DNA of 64,000 nt from Hansfordia pulvinata (GCA_006538405.1 BJKQ01000037.1:1-64000); one strand, 5' to 3'; shown: positions 43,795-63,944, numbered from the stretch's first letter. The notes: a model not told the origin generated them from the sequence alone. Translations and numbers: made by a program.

Positions 43795-46713
43795 ATGGTT
43801 ATAATAGATTACAAAGCAAACGTGTTCCCCAGTTGTAGTAACTTATTAGGATATGATAAATATTTCTGACAATTTTTATTTAAACTGTTTGATATTTTTA
43901 GTTATCACTTTAAAATATACACAGATAGTGAAAAATTTGTAGAAAGGTATCCAAGTTTTCATTGAGTTTTTTCTATCAGAACACGTATGTTTATTATAAA
44001 TGGATTGTTTATTTCTTATGGTGTTTTTTTGGTTTTAAGTTTAGTTATAAATTTAAGTTATAGTCTTGAAATGGCGGCGCAAGCTCTAAAACACGATTTG
44101 ATTGGTCAGATCGTGAAGGTATTTAATCTTTTAGTACCTTCAGAAGGCGTAGGCGAGCTCTACTTGGCTTATTTAATAGAACCTCTTTATATTTTTGTGT
44201 GTAAATATGACGCTTTTGTCATGGAAAACGAGCTTGCTGAATTCCATAACCTCTGCTTCAGGAATTATACAAATGGAGTATCATCCTCAACCTTGACCTT
44301 AACCTTACCCTTAACCTTAAGCGAAGGTTCTGGTTCTGGTTCTGTAGGGGAGCTTGCGCCTACACAGGAAGAGGGGGTGAGCTTGCTTGGTGTGCGAAGC
44401 CTCCTTCTCCGATTTACCCACACACACGGAGAGTTAACACACGGAGAGTTAACACACGGAGAGTTAACACACGGAGAGGGGGTGAGCTTGCGCCCCGGTA
44501 CACCCGGCTTAGCTAGCTCTTCTTTGACACTTTATTATTCAAGCTTGTGTCTAGGTGTATTCGAGAGAATTTTAAATTTTCAAGAAGGAGACCTTGCTGA
44601 ATTACGGGTAGGAGAGTTTGCTGATCCTCAATCGAAGGAGAGGGAGCGAGCTTGCGGAATCTCCGATTTACCCGCACACATGGATATGCCTGGAATTCAT
44701 GCTCACCCTAATAAACTTGATTGACCTTCTTTAAAGGGTATAAGAGTAGTACAACCTATCTATTATGATAGTTTACAAGAACTAGGTAGAGTTGATTTAA
44801 TTAATAATTCTCCTATACTTTCTGAAATATATAAAAGTAGTAGTTCACCTTGAAATTCTTGTGTTATTAAAGGATTATTTGAATCAAATGGTCTAGTGCC
44901 TAAAGAAATATTTAGTACAAAGGAGTTTTTTAGTAACGTGGATACTGATACCGAGTTAGCTTATCCTGAATCTTCGGAGGCCTTTAATTCATATGGACGT
45001 AAATCGGAGATTGAGCAAGCTCTGCTAGGGGTACCCACCCAAAGAGAGCAGAGTTTGCTGATCCAGGAGATAAAGCCTCACATGGAAGCGGGGACTAGTT
45101 TTACTCGGGAAGCTAAAATACTTAGGGGTGGGGAACCTCTCGCTCCTAATACATTGAATTTTGACTATATTTCTGATGTTGAAAGTGTATGTAGTAGTGG
45201 GGCTCCATCTATATTTAGCGAAGGCAGTTGTTCAGGGTTTTCTGATACTTCTAGTTTAATAAATATGGAGAGCATAGCTTGCTGTGACTACGTCGAGCTT
45301 GCGCCCCAACCTGATATTAAGCATGGTTCTTTAAATGGGTTTATTTACTCTGATGAAGGCTCTTTATTTAGGAGCGAAGGGCAGGGTACCCATCGTCACC
45401 AGTGCCTGAATCGCTCTCAAAGTTATATTATAAATCATCCTTCTGTCTTAAGTTTAAACGAAGTTAGCGCGGTGGAGAGCTTGCGCCACCCTGCTCAGAA
45501 AGGAAGTGAACTTGCTGAATTCAGAGTAACAGAGTTTGGGCAGCCAGGAATTCAATCCAGTTTTTCTCACCCACTCGAATGAGAGCAGAGCTTGCTGAAT
45601 CTTTGATTAAAGCCACACATAAAATTCGAAGTAAACCAAGCAAGCCCTCTTTTTGAGGCTGAAAAATCAGTTTTCTTTAATTCGTTTGATTACGTCACAG
45701 CAAGCTCGGAAAGCAAAGCTTGCACCAACCTCCTAGGTGGTGTAAACTTTACCAAACAAGAAGGCTGCGCTCTAGTTCATCCAAATGGTTCTGCCACTAT
45801 AAATCCTTCTTTATTTAATAATATTTGGGTTTTTATGAATAACGAGGATTGAATTAATCCTAATGATTCTGATAATAATAGTTCTTATTCTTATAATAAT
45901 GATAGTGATAACGAAGATCCTTGGTCAGAGTTAGCAGGCCATTTTAGTTCTTTATCTGAAGCATTAACAGGATTGCGTCAAGCAAGAACGGATATTCTAC
46001 TAGATTATAATGAGAGAGCTTCATGAGGTGTACAACTATTAAATAATGCATATTCTCGTTGAGTTTTTAATGATTTTATCCCAATCATTAGTTTTGTAGA
46101 AAATTTGAATTGTTACGGTTCTCTTATGGATAGGATGTTGTCTATTATTCAAACATATTCCCTTACTGATGAGGAAATACCTTTCAATCTTTTTTCGGAT
46201 ATGGATTTAGATAATATAGCACCTCAAGTACTAGAAAATAGACAAAGAATGACAAGTGCATTAGCGGAATTATATTTTCATATTGAGACCCGTGAACAAC
46301 TATCGTTAAATTTGGCTAGAGATGTAATTGCGCGTGATATAAGTGCTCATCTACGTGGATTGATAAATGACACTTCACTTGACTATATATTTGATAAACA
46401 TTGATCACCTAATATAAGATCAATGATAGAAAAGTTATTTACTTTTCAAAATGTTATATATAAAGAGTTTGGTAAATTAGATTATCAACTTCAAATGTCT
46501 ACTGTATTAATACGTGATTTTTTTAATCTAATCGAAGAACCTCTTATTAATCCAAATGTACAAGCTAACACTTCTACAGCTTCTAATAATGCTGTCGATC
46601 CTACGGTTTCAAATAATGCTCCTACTCCTACCGTTTCAGAGGATGCTAGTATTCCTACCACTTCTAATGAAGACAGTACACCTAATGATGCTCGTCCAGG
46701 CCCATCTTCTTAA
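43795..46713 (+). CDS. giant ORF behind cob (972 residues)
   Basis: Not recognised. Reading TGA as Trp, one uninterrupted frame runs from ATG 43795 (95 bp after cob) to TAA 46711. The N-terminus has one or two membrane helices (FIINGLFISYGVFLVLSLVI). The middle third is built largely of translated dispersed repeats: [18 protein letters not shown] from hexamer arrays (44290-44345), four THGEL units from 15-nt repeats (44416-44480), and many ELA/SLL pieces from AAGCTC modules. The last 270 residues, free of repeats, are predicted helical (ALTGLRQARTDILLDYNERA, then RQRMTSALAELYFHIETREQ) and end in a Ser/Thr/Pro/Asn-rich tail. An open frame across so many insertions suggests selection for translation. 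Confidence 0.7.
44285..44480 (+). repeat. composite repeat inside the cob-trailing ORF
   Basis: CTTAACC-type hexamers, AAGC, three GGTTCT units, GGGGAGCTTGCGCC, then four tandem GGAGAGTTAACACAC units, all in frame with the ORF. Confidence 0.85.
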
Positions 46714-46763
46714 CTTAGATATAATCACCTAAATAATGGTAATAGTTTAGCTTAAAACTAACT

Positions 46764-46823
46764 AATATTGAGCAATGGTGCTACTTTATATAAAGTAGGA
46801 GGTTCGAGTCTTCCTTGGTATTT
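46764..46823 (+). other. tRNA-like foldable element
   Basis: AATATTG/TGGTATT could pair as an acceptor. AGC/GCT makes a short D-like arm, CTACT/AGTAG a stem with an eight-base loop, and GGAGG TTCGAGT CTTCC is a good T arm. There is no variable loop and no clear anticodon, so probably a degenerate tRNA. Confidence 0.3.
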
Positions 46824-47073
46824 TATTACTTACTTATAAATTTACTCATATATGATATAACTATATAGAGTATGCAAGTAAGCTGTATCGAGTTAAAAAG
46901 TTATGTATATAGAGTTTACATCTAAGCTCTTAGAGTTAAAGAGTTATGTCTATAGAGCTTGCATGTAGGGGGAGGTGTATCAGCCTTCCTCCCCCCCCTC
47001 TCAGTATCACAAAAATCCGCCCTGCTGATAAGAAAGAGCTTGCGCTAAATTATTATAGAGAGCATAGCTTGCT

Positions 47074-47098
47074 TGGGGGGGGGGTACCCTCCCCCCCT
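47074..47098. repeat. G-run/GGTACC/C-run palindrome
   Basis: About ten G, TACCCT, about eight C, adjoining AGCATAGCTTGCTTGG. Confidence 0.75.
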
Positions 47099-47540
47099 TC
47101 TCCGATTAAAGCCCACACAAAAAAGGGAGGGAGGGTAGGATGACGGTATTTATTTTTACATATAATAATTAAGCAGGCACGTAAAGGAGACTTTACACAA
47201 AAAAGTTACAGTTTAAACTTATAGCCGGCTATGTTCTTTTGGTTTCTTACATATAATCCATAAAATATGGTTAATTAAAGTATAAAAAAATTTTTTTTTT
47301 TTTTCTAATCTTATTTTACATTTTATATAACCATATGACATATTTCGAATTAAATAGTTTTTAGGTAAGATAACTTATTTGTTCCGAGCTCGTAATCTTG
47401 ATAGTTGATACTATGAAGGCAATAAAATCCGTGGGTTTATGAGAAAAACATAAGCTTGCTTATACTGTATTTCTAGCTTTATAGGCTCTCATGTAAGGCG
47501 CTATATTACGGTTTCACTTTTTGGGAGGTTAAATTTCATG

Positions 47541-47620
47541 AGAGCAGAGCTTGCGGATCCTTAACCTTAACCTTAACCTTAACCCAAGGTTCTGGTTCTG
47601 CTTCTGGTTCTGGATATGCC
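47541..47620 (+). repeat. composite hexamer repeat before trnC
   Basis: GAGCAGAGCTTGCGGATCC, four TTAACC units, CAAGG, GGTTCT-type units, ending GGATATGCCTCAC. Confidence 0.8.
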
Positions 47621-47710
47621 TCACAAGGGAGAGATTTTTTAAGAGGGCGAGCTTGCGCACGTTTCACACAAAACACAGCCCATAAGAAGAATAGCCCTAC
47701 AAAAGGTAAA

Positions 47711-47779
47711 GATTATGAAGTAGTTGGTCTACACTTTGATTGCAGATCTTAAGTTTGAGGTTCGATTCCTCCATAATCT
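47711..47779 (+). tRNA. trnC: tRNA-Cys (GCA)
   Basis: Perfect acceptor GATTATG/CATAATC, D stem GTAG/CTAC, anticodon loop TTGCAGA. The anticodon stem is imperfect, T arm GAGG TTCGATT CCTC. The only candidate for cysteine in the window. Confidence 0.85.
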
Positions 47780-47982
47780 TATAAATATATCGTTCAAATT
47801 GACGGCCTCACGTCTAATCGACCCCCTCGCCTAGTTAAGGCCTAGCTGGATCGGTTTTCTATTTAATTATATAGAACAACAATTCATTATGAGGCGGCTT
47901 TAAAACAAAACATATGTATAGTTATAGGAATAAAAATGAAGAACATAAGATTGTTCACAATAGCTTAAAAGCTTCAATTAGT

Positions 47983-56479
<8,497 letters not shown>

Positions 56480-56562
56480 TTCCTCGCCGGGGGGACTCTC
56501 TTAGAAAAAAGGTATGGTTAAAAATTACTTTTTTAGTAGTAACTTCCGTAGGGTTCCTACTA

Positions 56563-57792
56563 ATGAAAAAGTACATTTTGCCTTCCTTAGATGAATTAAA
56601 TAAATTTAGTCTAAATGAATTCTTGATGATGATAAGTTTGTTTGGGTTCGTCGCTTATCTGTTTTATAGTGTAATATGTATTTTAACAGATGTTTTTGCA
56701 GATATAAATTTAAAAGATATTTTACTAGGAGAGTTCAAGATTGTGCGCTCACCACTTAAATCTAAAATACCGGGGTGATTAGATAAAGAACACTTAACAT
56801 CATCAAAGAATCCTTCTTCAGATAATGAGTCTAGCTCTAACTCTGGAGATGAAATAGTGAGCAATGATGTAAGTTCAGGTTCAAAGTACGAACCTGATAA
56901 AATTAAAGGTAAAGGTAAAGAAATAGTCCAAACTGAAAGTGAAATATCTAAAGGTAAAGGTAAAGAAGTTGCTAAATCTCAAAGTGAATCACCTAAACGT
57001 AAATTATCGGATACTAACCAAGAGTCATCTGATAGTGAAGGAATCCTAAGCAGACTATCTAAATATGGAAAATGAGGTTTTTCACATGAATACCCTAAAG
57101 GGGGTGAATCTTCTGCAACAGGAGCACTTAGAGAAGAAGCTGCTAGAGAAGCTGCGAAAAATACAGAAAGTCGTAGTGTATCTAAACCTGGAGCACCTGA
57201 TTTTAGTCATAACAGTTCTCAGTTCATTAGAAACTCTAATGTAGCAGGTTTCTTAAAAAATCTTCATACGAAAACTAGTATAGAGGATCTAGAAAAAATG
57301 AAGACTGAATTGGGTAATCAAAATAAAGAATTATGAAAGAATATTGATGACGATAATCCTGACATAGTCGCTCAAAGAATATGAAATGATAGAAAATTGA
57401 CGGCAGTTCTTAATCAACTTGAAATAAATTCAAATTTAAATAAAAATAAATTAAATTTAGAGGCTAATTCTGGTTCTCAGGGTGGTCCTGGTTCTCAGGG
57501 TGGTCCTGCTTCTCAGGGTGGTCGTGGACCTTTACCTCCTTTTCCTCCTTCTTCTCCTTCTCATAGTGTTTCTGGCTCAGATTTTGGTTATGATAGCGAC
57601 GCAGATTTGCAGCTTGCTATAAAAGCATCTGTAGAAACAGCTGCAAAAGAAGCTGAAGCTAGAAATAATCCTAAAGCAGAAGCTGATCCTCTAGCTAAAT
57701 TTATAAAAGAAGCTGAAGCTCGATTGGATGCTCAGATAAAAGCTGATGAAGATAAAACAGACGATGATAAAAAAGGTGGAAGTAAAGGTTAA
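56563..57792 (+). CDS. membrane-anchored ORF behind cox1 (409 residues)
   Basis: Not recognised. ATG 56563 is the first in a frame that is open back beyond the cox1 stop (84 bp upstream). One strong helix near the N-terminus (ISLFGFVAYLFYSVICILTD). A charged Lys/Glu/Ser-rich region follows with KGKGKEIVQTES/KGKGKEVAKSQS repeats. A helical part (SIEDLEKMKTELGNQNKELW) precedes GSQGGPGSQGGPASQGG from an 18-nt unit and a Pro-rich patch. The C-terminal SDADLQLAIKASVETAAKEA looks like a ubiquitin-interacting motif, and the rest is highly charged. No dispersed repeats are inserted. TGA codons (for example 56776, 57073) are Trp, so it is adapted to mitochondrial code. Confidence 0.75.
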
Positions 57793-58020
57793 TTAAGTAG
57801 TAAACCTCAATGCGTTCGGAAAGCTTATCTAACCGAACTTACAAAGGGAGTCGGGCGCAAGCTCTGCTCTTACCTCCTCTACATATAAGTTCCTCCCTAT
57901 TTAAGGGGTAAGGAGACCTGTTTATACCTTCTTAGTTACAGGGAGTGTATACTCTCCTGCTACTAAAACTAAGGATGTTTACACAGACTAAAAAATGTTG
58001 AAAGTAGTTTGTTTAACCTT

Positions 58021-58045
58021 CGTAGGGGGGGGTACCCCCCCTACG
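58021..58045. repeat. perfect G-run/GGTACC/C-run palindrome
   Basis: CGTAGGGGGG GGTA CCCCCCCTACG: every base of the 25-bp element pairs apart from the odd central position. Confidence 0.8.
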
Positions 58046-58172
58046 AGGAGGGCTTATGTTGATGATAAGGATTATAAGTCAAACCTGCTCGTTGAATTAT
58101 GAAAGGGAATTTTAGCTTGCTTTTCTTTCTAGAAGTCTAAATTCTTTTATATTATGGATTTCACAGTCCTAA

Positions 58173-58240
58173 TTCTCATTAACTTAAAGGTAGAGTTTAG
58201 ATTTTTAATCTATATATTAGTTCGAATCTAGTATGAGAAT
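58173..58240 (+). tRNA. tRNA-like copy of trnR with UUU-like anticodon
   Basis: Same acceptor pair as trnR(UCU) (TTCTCAT/ATGAGAA), D stem ACTT/GAGT, T stem ATTAG/CTAGT with loop TTCGAAT. The anticodon arm TTAGA/TCTAT has loop TTTTTAA, placing UUU (lysine) in the anticodon. Stems are better kept than in the copy at 38358. A standard trnK is already present at 6265. Confidence 0.55.
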
Positions 58241-59381
58241 ACTTATAATAAGTAATTTATTCTAAGTTTCTACGAGAGGATGGGCGGAGGGCTAAAATAT
58301 AGTGGACGGAGCTTTAGCTTGCGCAGCCCATAAGAATTATAGCCCTCCGATGAGAGCGGTAGGGTACCCACCCTTGTGAGGCGTATCCTCCGGATCAGCA
58401 AGCTCTGCTCTCATGAATTTTAGCCACACTAATCGTAGATTCCGAAAGGCTGCGAAATTATTAGGGTGGGAGAGGGCGCAAGTTTCGCCACCCTCCGCTC
58501 TGCCAACCCTAAGTTAGTTTTATAGTAAAATGGCTTTTTAATAGATACGCCGAAAAGTATAAAAGGGGGAGTAGAGACGAGGAGTAAGTTTTAATCTCAC
58601 TATTTGAGATAAAGGATGTAATTTGCGCCCTGATTCATAACCTATGCTGTAAGTTCTGTAGAAGGCTTACGTATACCTAGATAAGCTAGCTCACAAAAGG
58701 GTGTGTGCTGGGTCCCACCTTCATGTTTACACATGAAAGGCTTTTAAATTTAGCCTCCCTAAAAGTGAAATCGTTATATAGCGAAACCCTCTCCCAGCCT
58801 CCTTTATCTCCCTTAGAATATTTATGTTTAATTTAAGTCTTGCAACGTGGTATAGGTTATGCGGAGGTTCTAATTTTAATAGCTATAACTTGCTGGATCT
58901 TTACTTCTGATCCATAAGAATTATACCCTTCTTTTTTTAGTGTAGGCTAAATTCTTAGGGAGGGCTGCGCAAGCTAAAGCTCCGCCCACCCTCTCATGCG
59001 CAGGTAGGTAGGTGGGGTACTCCTCCCCTCCCCCTCCGCCCATAAGAATTAGAGCTCCACACAAAAAGGATAAATAGCAAGCTCTCCTTCTCGGATGGCG
59101 CTAGTTCGCCTTAAACATGTAATTTTACATGTTTACTTATTCAGAAGATGAGAAGTCATTCTATCAGTAGATAAGCTAGCTCACCTGATAAAGTTGTACC
59201 TACCAAACTAGTTTTAAATAACTAAGAACGTTAGAATGAGAGATAGCTTGTTTTGCTCTGCAAGCTATATTTTTTAAGTTTAGCTAACCAAACCTTAACT
59301 TGTTCCTCCTTGCTAGTACTAATTATATAATATTGTCTTCATTTTTTATGGGAAATATTATTATTTAACAATTAGAAAATT

Positions 59382-62328
59382 ATGTTTTATTTACCTTCAA
59401 CCGTAATATCCATCGTGGAAGTTTTATTAGTTATTGTACCTGCATTATTAAGTGTAGCCTATGTAACAGTGGCTGAAAGAAAAACTATGGCGAGTATGCA
59501 AAGAAGATTAGGTCCTAATGCTGTAGGTCAAAAAATAAGCATTAGATTTAATACTTTTAACACACAAACTAGATTTTATCATACCTCCAATTATCCTTTT
59601 GTCTAAAGGATTAATAATATTAATTTATTCGATTACGCAAAAAGAAGTTTAACTACTTGTAAACTTTATAGTTCTTTATATTAACTTAGCCTTATTTCAT
59701 TGTCTCCTGAGTGAATAACAGGATTCATAGATGGATAAGGTTCATTTGGTGGCGCATCTTTTGTGTAGGCTGAGAGAGCGTAGGGGGGGTACCCCTCCTT
59801 GTGTGGCTAAATTCTTAGGGAGGGCTGCGCAAGCTAAAGCTCCGCCCACCCTCTCATGAATTTAGCGCAAGCTCGGAACCGCTCCAAATATTTAAGTCAC
59901 CTTTGTATCGTACAGGGTGAACCGTGCAGCACTAATATTTAGGGCGGAGCTTTAGCTTGCGGATTCTTAACCTTAACCTTAACCAAAGGAGAGTTTACAC
60001 ACGTAGAGTTTACACACGGATGGGTACCCCCCCCGCCCTCCTAATAAAGAATATAAAGGATTGGATTTTTATAGTGTAGCGCTTAGTTTCGTAGCTATAA
60101 AATAAAAAAAAATAAAAGTAAAGAGTGAGAAACTTTACTAGGCCTAAGCAAAAGTGAACCTTTTGCTAAACATTGTCAAATTGCGGGGAACCCTTAAAGC
60201 TATTTTAACTAAATGTATTAAGTAATTAATATATGGCTCAGATAATGACTCGAGGTATAGTAAAATAAAAATAGATGTACGAAAGGAAATAGGATATCCG
60301 CAGCCAAGTGCCTAATTAAATTAAATTATTATTAAAAGGTATGCTGTTCATCGACTAAATGGTGATGGGTGTTATTTTCAACAATAATGCTTAAAATATA
60401 GTCAGACTCTATTTGAAAAAATACAGGGTATAAATATTATACCTGTTAAATGGATAGTATGTAACGTAGCTATTTAGGGAGAAAGTCTTATATCTTTTCC
60501 TGTATTATTTAATTTAGCGGGTAGGTGGGGAGGGCCATAATAAATATAGCCCGCCCCTACCTCTACGCTCCAAATAAATGGATAAAATAAGATGAATTCG
60601 TACTATGGATTACTTCAAGCATTTGCGGATGCTTTAAAACTTCTATTAAAAGAATATGTAGCACCTACACAAGCTAATATTATTTTATTCTTTCTAGGTC
60701 CAGTTATAACGTTAATTTTTGCATTATTAGGTTACGGGGTAATACCTTAAGTTCATAGGGTAATATAGTCAAACTCCGGGGAACTCCTAAAGCTTATAAT
60801 ACTAAGCCATAGTTGAAAGGCTATGAGTGGCTGAACTAATTACTCAGGTATAGTAACAAGTTATAAGATAATCCAAAGCTAGGCCACATTTCGAGCTCCG
60901 CACGGAAAATGGACAATCGCGGATCTAAGTCAGCAATGGGTACAAGCTTCTTATTGTTGTAAAAGAGCAACGAGCAGACGGCTATAGATATTTATAATAT
61001 AATTGTAAAAATTTAAGGTGTGCTCTAATTAACTTAGAAATAAGTTATCGCAAATTATGTGTTAAATATAATCATGATTCACCATTAATTGTAAAGGTTG
61101 TTGCAAACCTTAATTATTCAAGAGTTAATTCTCGTCGTAATTATTCAACAAGAGCAGAGCTTGCTTGGGGGGGGCATATCCAGAACCAGAACCAGAACCT
61201 TCGCTTAAGGTTAAGGTTAAGGGTAAGGTTAAGGTGAAGGATCAGCAAGCTCTGCCCCCCTTCTCCGATTAAAGCCCACACAAAAGCATATGAATAGGGG
61301 GAAGAAATATTTAATTAGTACATTTTGCAATATGTATGGACCAGGTTTAGCCATTAATGATTTTAATTTAGGTATATTTTACTTATTAGCTGTATCATCT
61401 TTAGCTACATACGGAATATTATTAGCAGGGTGAAGTGCTAATAGTAAATATGCCTTTTTAGGGTCTTTGAGAAGTACTGCTCAATTAATTAGTTATGAAT
61501 TAATATTAAGTTCAGCTTTATTATTAGTTATTATGCTTACTGGTAGTTTAAATTTAACAGTAAATGTTGAATCACAAAGAGCTGTTTGATTTATATTACC
61601 TTTATTACCTATATTTATAATTTTCTTTATAGGATCTATAGCAGAAACTAACAGACCTCCTTTTGACTTAGCAGAGGCTATTGATATAGTTAATATCTAT
61701 AAATATTAGATTTGGCCTCTATAAAGATCACAAATTGCAGGGAAAGCTTATAGAATCTATTCTAATAAGAAAATCAGCAGGGAATATGACAAAATTTCTT
61801 TTTGTTTTAACCTTCAGAGACTAGATGTGATCATTTAAGTGTTGAAAAGAGGGCTATTATTCTTATGAGCAGACGGATTTTTTCATAAAAGAGTGCATAC
61901 TTAATGCACCACTAAGAGTTAAACTAAGTAAACTTACACTAGTATTTAAAGGCCACGGTGATGGAGAAACTAAGTGAAACGGATGATTTTGAAAATTGCT
62001 TCTTAAGAATTATAGCGCACCAGCCAATCTTAAATAAGATATAGTCCTATCTTGGTCGTGAGACGGAGATTAAAAAAAGTCCCTTAAATATAATTTAAAT
62101 CTAAACATAAAGAGAGCTATAGCTTTCTGATAGCTTGCTGCCTTTAGATCTTATAGCCTTAAATTTATCTAGGCTAAATTCATGAGGGTGTGGGCGGAGC
62201 TTTAGCTTGCGCAGCCCTCCCTAAGAATTTAGCCTACACAAGGAGGCGTATCATCCGGATCCGCAAGCTCTGCTTGCGGATCCTTAACCTTCACCTTAAC
62301 CATAACCTTAACCTTTACCTTAAGCGAA

Positions 62329-62372
<44 letters not shown>

Positions 62373-63160
62373 ATACGCACACCCTCTGAAATAAACTATT
62401 TAAGGCTGGCTCACACCCTCTTAATATAGTTAGTCGTATAGATTATTCTACTAAAAATAAACCTGAATTACCTTCACCTATCTTTAAATTAGTATTTTAG
62501 GGTAGGGAGGAGGTAGGGCTAGGGTACCCCACCCTAGCCATATAGATTCTAATTTATCTTGGTGCCTGTTTACGTGCGGAGCTATCAAAATATGTAGATT
62601 TAAACCTGAGCGGAGGGTGGGGGGGAGAGTACTCTCCCCCCCCACCCTTAAGAATTATAGCCTCAGTAAAGGGATTAACTTTGGAATCTGAGTTAGTTAG
62701 TGGTTTCATGACAGAACATGCTGCTGTTGTTTTTGTTTTCTTTTTCTTAGCTGAATACGGTAGTATTGTTTTAATGTGTATACTAACAAGTTTATTGTTT
62801 TTAGGTGGATATTTAGCTTTTGATTTTGCTTTTATAATACCTTTTGTAGAGTATTTAGCTTTTGAATTATTTTTTATAACTCCTTATGACTTTATCCTTG
62901 TTTTAAATTTTATTGTAGATGATTTAATGAACACACCTACTTTAGAAGGGTTAGTATATGGTTTAAGCTTAGGATTAAAAAGTTCTATGATGGTATTTAC
63001 ATTTATTTGAGCTAGAGCTTCTTTCCCTAGAATACGTTTTGATCAATTAATGTCTTTCTGTTGAACTATTTTATTACCTATTGTTTTTGCTTTTATTATA
63101 TTAGTTCCTTGTATTTTATATAGTTTTGATATATTCCCTATTAATTTTAGTTTATTATAA
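59382..63160 (+). CDS. nad1: NADH dehydrogenase subunit 1 (four exons)
   Basis: Complex I membrane subunit at the quinone site. Exons: 59382-59528, 60601-60747, 61335-61679, 62684-63160, 371 residues. Joined sequence [68 protein letters not shown] matches the family with no gap at any junction. All exon ends are T and all introns end in G. The end reads [14 protein letters not shown] (TGA) and on to TAA 63158. Confidence 0.96.
59529..59763 (+). pseudogene. remnant LAGLIDADG endonuclease in nad1 intron 1
   Basis: Exon 1 runs on in frame for about 25 codons to a stop at 59604-59606. Further on, in another frame, WITGFIDG is followed by TAA and then GSFGG (about 59710-59750). This is a first LAGLIDADG motif whose Glu/Asp codon became a stop. 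The rest has been replaced by repeats from 59763. Confidence 0.7.
59940..60025 (+). repeat. composite repeat in nad1 intron 1
   Basis: GCGGAGCTTTAGCTTGCGGATTC, three TTAACC units, AAAGG, then two 15-nt GAGTTTACACACG-type units and a short C-run. Confidence 0.8.
60748..61334 (+). other. group I intron 2 of nad1, no ORF
   Basis: Splits VIP|YGPG. It has AACTCCGGGGAACTCC (60772), AATCGCGGATCTAAGTC (60912) and AACGAGCAGACGGCTATAGA (60968). A reverse composite repeat lies at 61150-61285. Confidence 0.82.
61150..61285 (-). repeat. composite repeat in nad1 intron 2
   Basis: AGAGCAGAGCTTGCTTGGGG, AGAACC units, TTCGCTTAAGG, AAGGTT units, GGATCAGCAAGCTCTGCCCC: the outer modules form an inverted pair around the hexamer arrays. 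Confidence 0.8.
62172..62388 (+). repeat. third copy of the 187-bp repeat, in nad1 intron 3
   Basis: Same order as 23036-23224 but with GCTTTAGCTTGCGCAGCCC in the first hairpin and seven or so GGTTCT units instead of four, so the hexamer count varies between copies. Confidence 0.85.
62614..62647. repeat. G-run/AGTACT/C-run palindrome
   Basis: GGGTGGGGGGGAGAGT and its complement ACTCTCCCCCCCACCC form a perfect palindrome centred on AGTACT instead of GGTACC. Confidence 0.8.
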
Positions 63161-63434
63161 GCCCCTATGTAGATGTAAACATAACGTCCATTTTAAGAGC
63201 AGAGCTTGCGCCCTCCCGGCTATAATTCTTATGGGTGGTGGTAGGGCTCCGCCTATAAGAATTATAGCCTTAATTTTAATAGTTTTCTAGCCACATTTAT
63301 ATCGAGTAATTGTTTACTATGTTGTGATTACGGCGTGTGCTCTTCTGCTATAGGTAGAAGTTCTAAATAGGTACTTAATAGGTGCCCGCTGTTAATTGTA
63401 TGGGAAGTTTTTATATTTAGAGGTACGCCTACAA

Positions 63435-63944
63435 ATGTTATTATCATCTTTATTATTAATACCTTTAATAGGGGTAATTTTAATATCTAGTAATATAGTT
63501 TATTTAGATAAAAATGCAGAGTCAACCAATCTAGCCAGCTCTTCACACATGAATAGTTTCTTGAGTACCCCTTCCGGAATTCATCACGCAACAAGTTATT
63601 CTTATAAAATAATAGCTTTAGTTACATCTATTATAAATTTAGCTATTTCTTTAGTTATATTTATATTATTTGATTTTAGTAATAACCAATACCAATTTGT
63701 ACAAGAACACTATGATATGAATATTTTTGATGTTTATTTAGGTATAGATGGTATATCTATTTATTTTGTATTGTTAACTACTATAATAATGCCTATAGCA
63801 ATATTATCTAATTGAAATTCTATAACTGATAATATAAAATCTTATTTAATAATAATGTTATTATTAGAAACATTATTATTGGCAGTTTTCTTAGTATTAG
63901 ATATTTTATTGTTTTATATTTTTTTTGAATCTATTTTACCTCCT
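63435..63944 (+). CDS. nad4: NADH dehydrogenase subunit 4, first exon (partial)
   Basis: Complex I antiporter-like subunit. Start at ATG 63435 (MLLSSLLLIPLIGVILISSN); the frame is open a little further upstream, but family members start here. Residues FVQEHYDMNIFDVYLGIDGI and FYIFFESILPP are typical. A stretch after VYLDKNAES (SSSHMNSFLSTPSGIH) is longer than usual and resembles repeat-derived sequence. The exon ends CCTCCT at 63944, where the chain leaves the family pattern. Confidence 0.93.

Larger units (their letters stand above)
46714..47710. other. spacer to trnC
   Basis: Contains a weak tRNA-like element (46764-46823), a GGTACC palindrome (47074-47098), a composite repeat (47541-47620) and AT-rich sequence. 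No gene seen. Confidence 0.6.
57793..59381. other. spacer to nad1 with hairpins
   Basis: Contains a perfect GGTACC palindrome (58021-58045), a tRNA-like copy (58173-58240), GCTTTAGCTTGCGCAGCCC and TAAATTCTTAGGGAGGGC modules (58300-58450, 58941-59000). No protein gene seen. Confidence 0.6.
59529..60600 (+). mobile_element. group I intron 1 of nad1 with dead LAGLIDADG ORF
   Basis: Core at the 3' side: CAAATTGCGGGGAACCC (60180), CCGCAGCCAAGTGCC (60300), GTTCATCGACTAAATGG (60345), AAAATATAGTCAG (60391). The core sequence resembles the nad4L intron. Dispersed repeats occupy 59760-60040. Confidence 0.87.
61680..62683 (+). other. group I intron 3 of nad1, no intact ORF
   Basis: Splits AEA|ESEL. 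Core AAATTGCAGGGAAAGC (61732), CTTCAGAGACTAGATGTG (61810), GAGCAGACGG (61867), AAGATATAGTCC (62036). The 3' part is almost wholly repeat (62172-62388) plus a G-run/AGTACT/C-run palindrome (62614-62647). Confidence 0.85.

Noticed and set aside
46946..47143. 65-codon frame behind the cob-trailing ORF
   Set aside because: Composed of C-runs and AAGCTC modules; no protein character.
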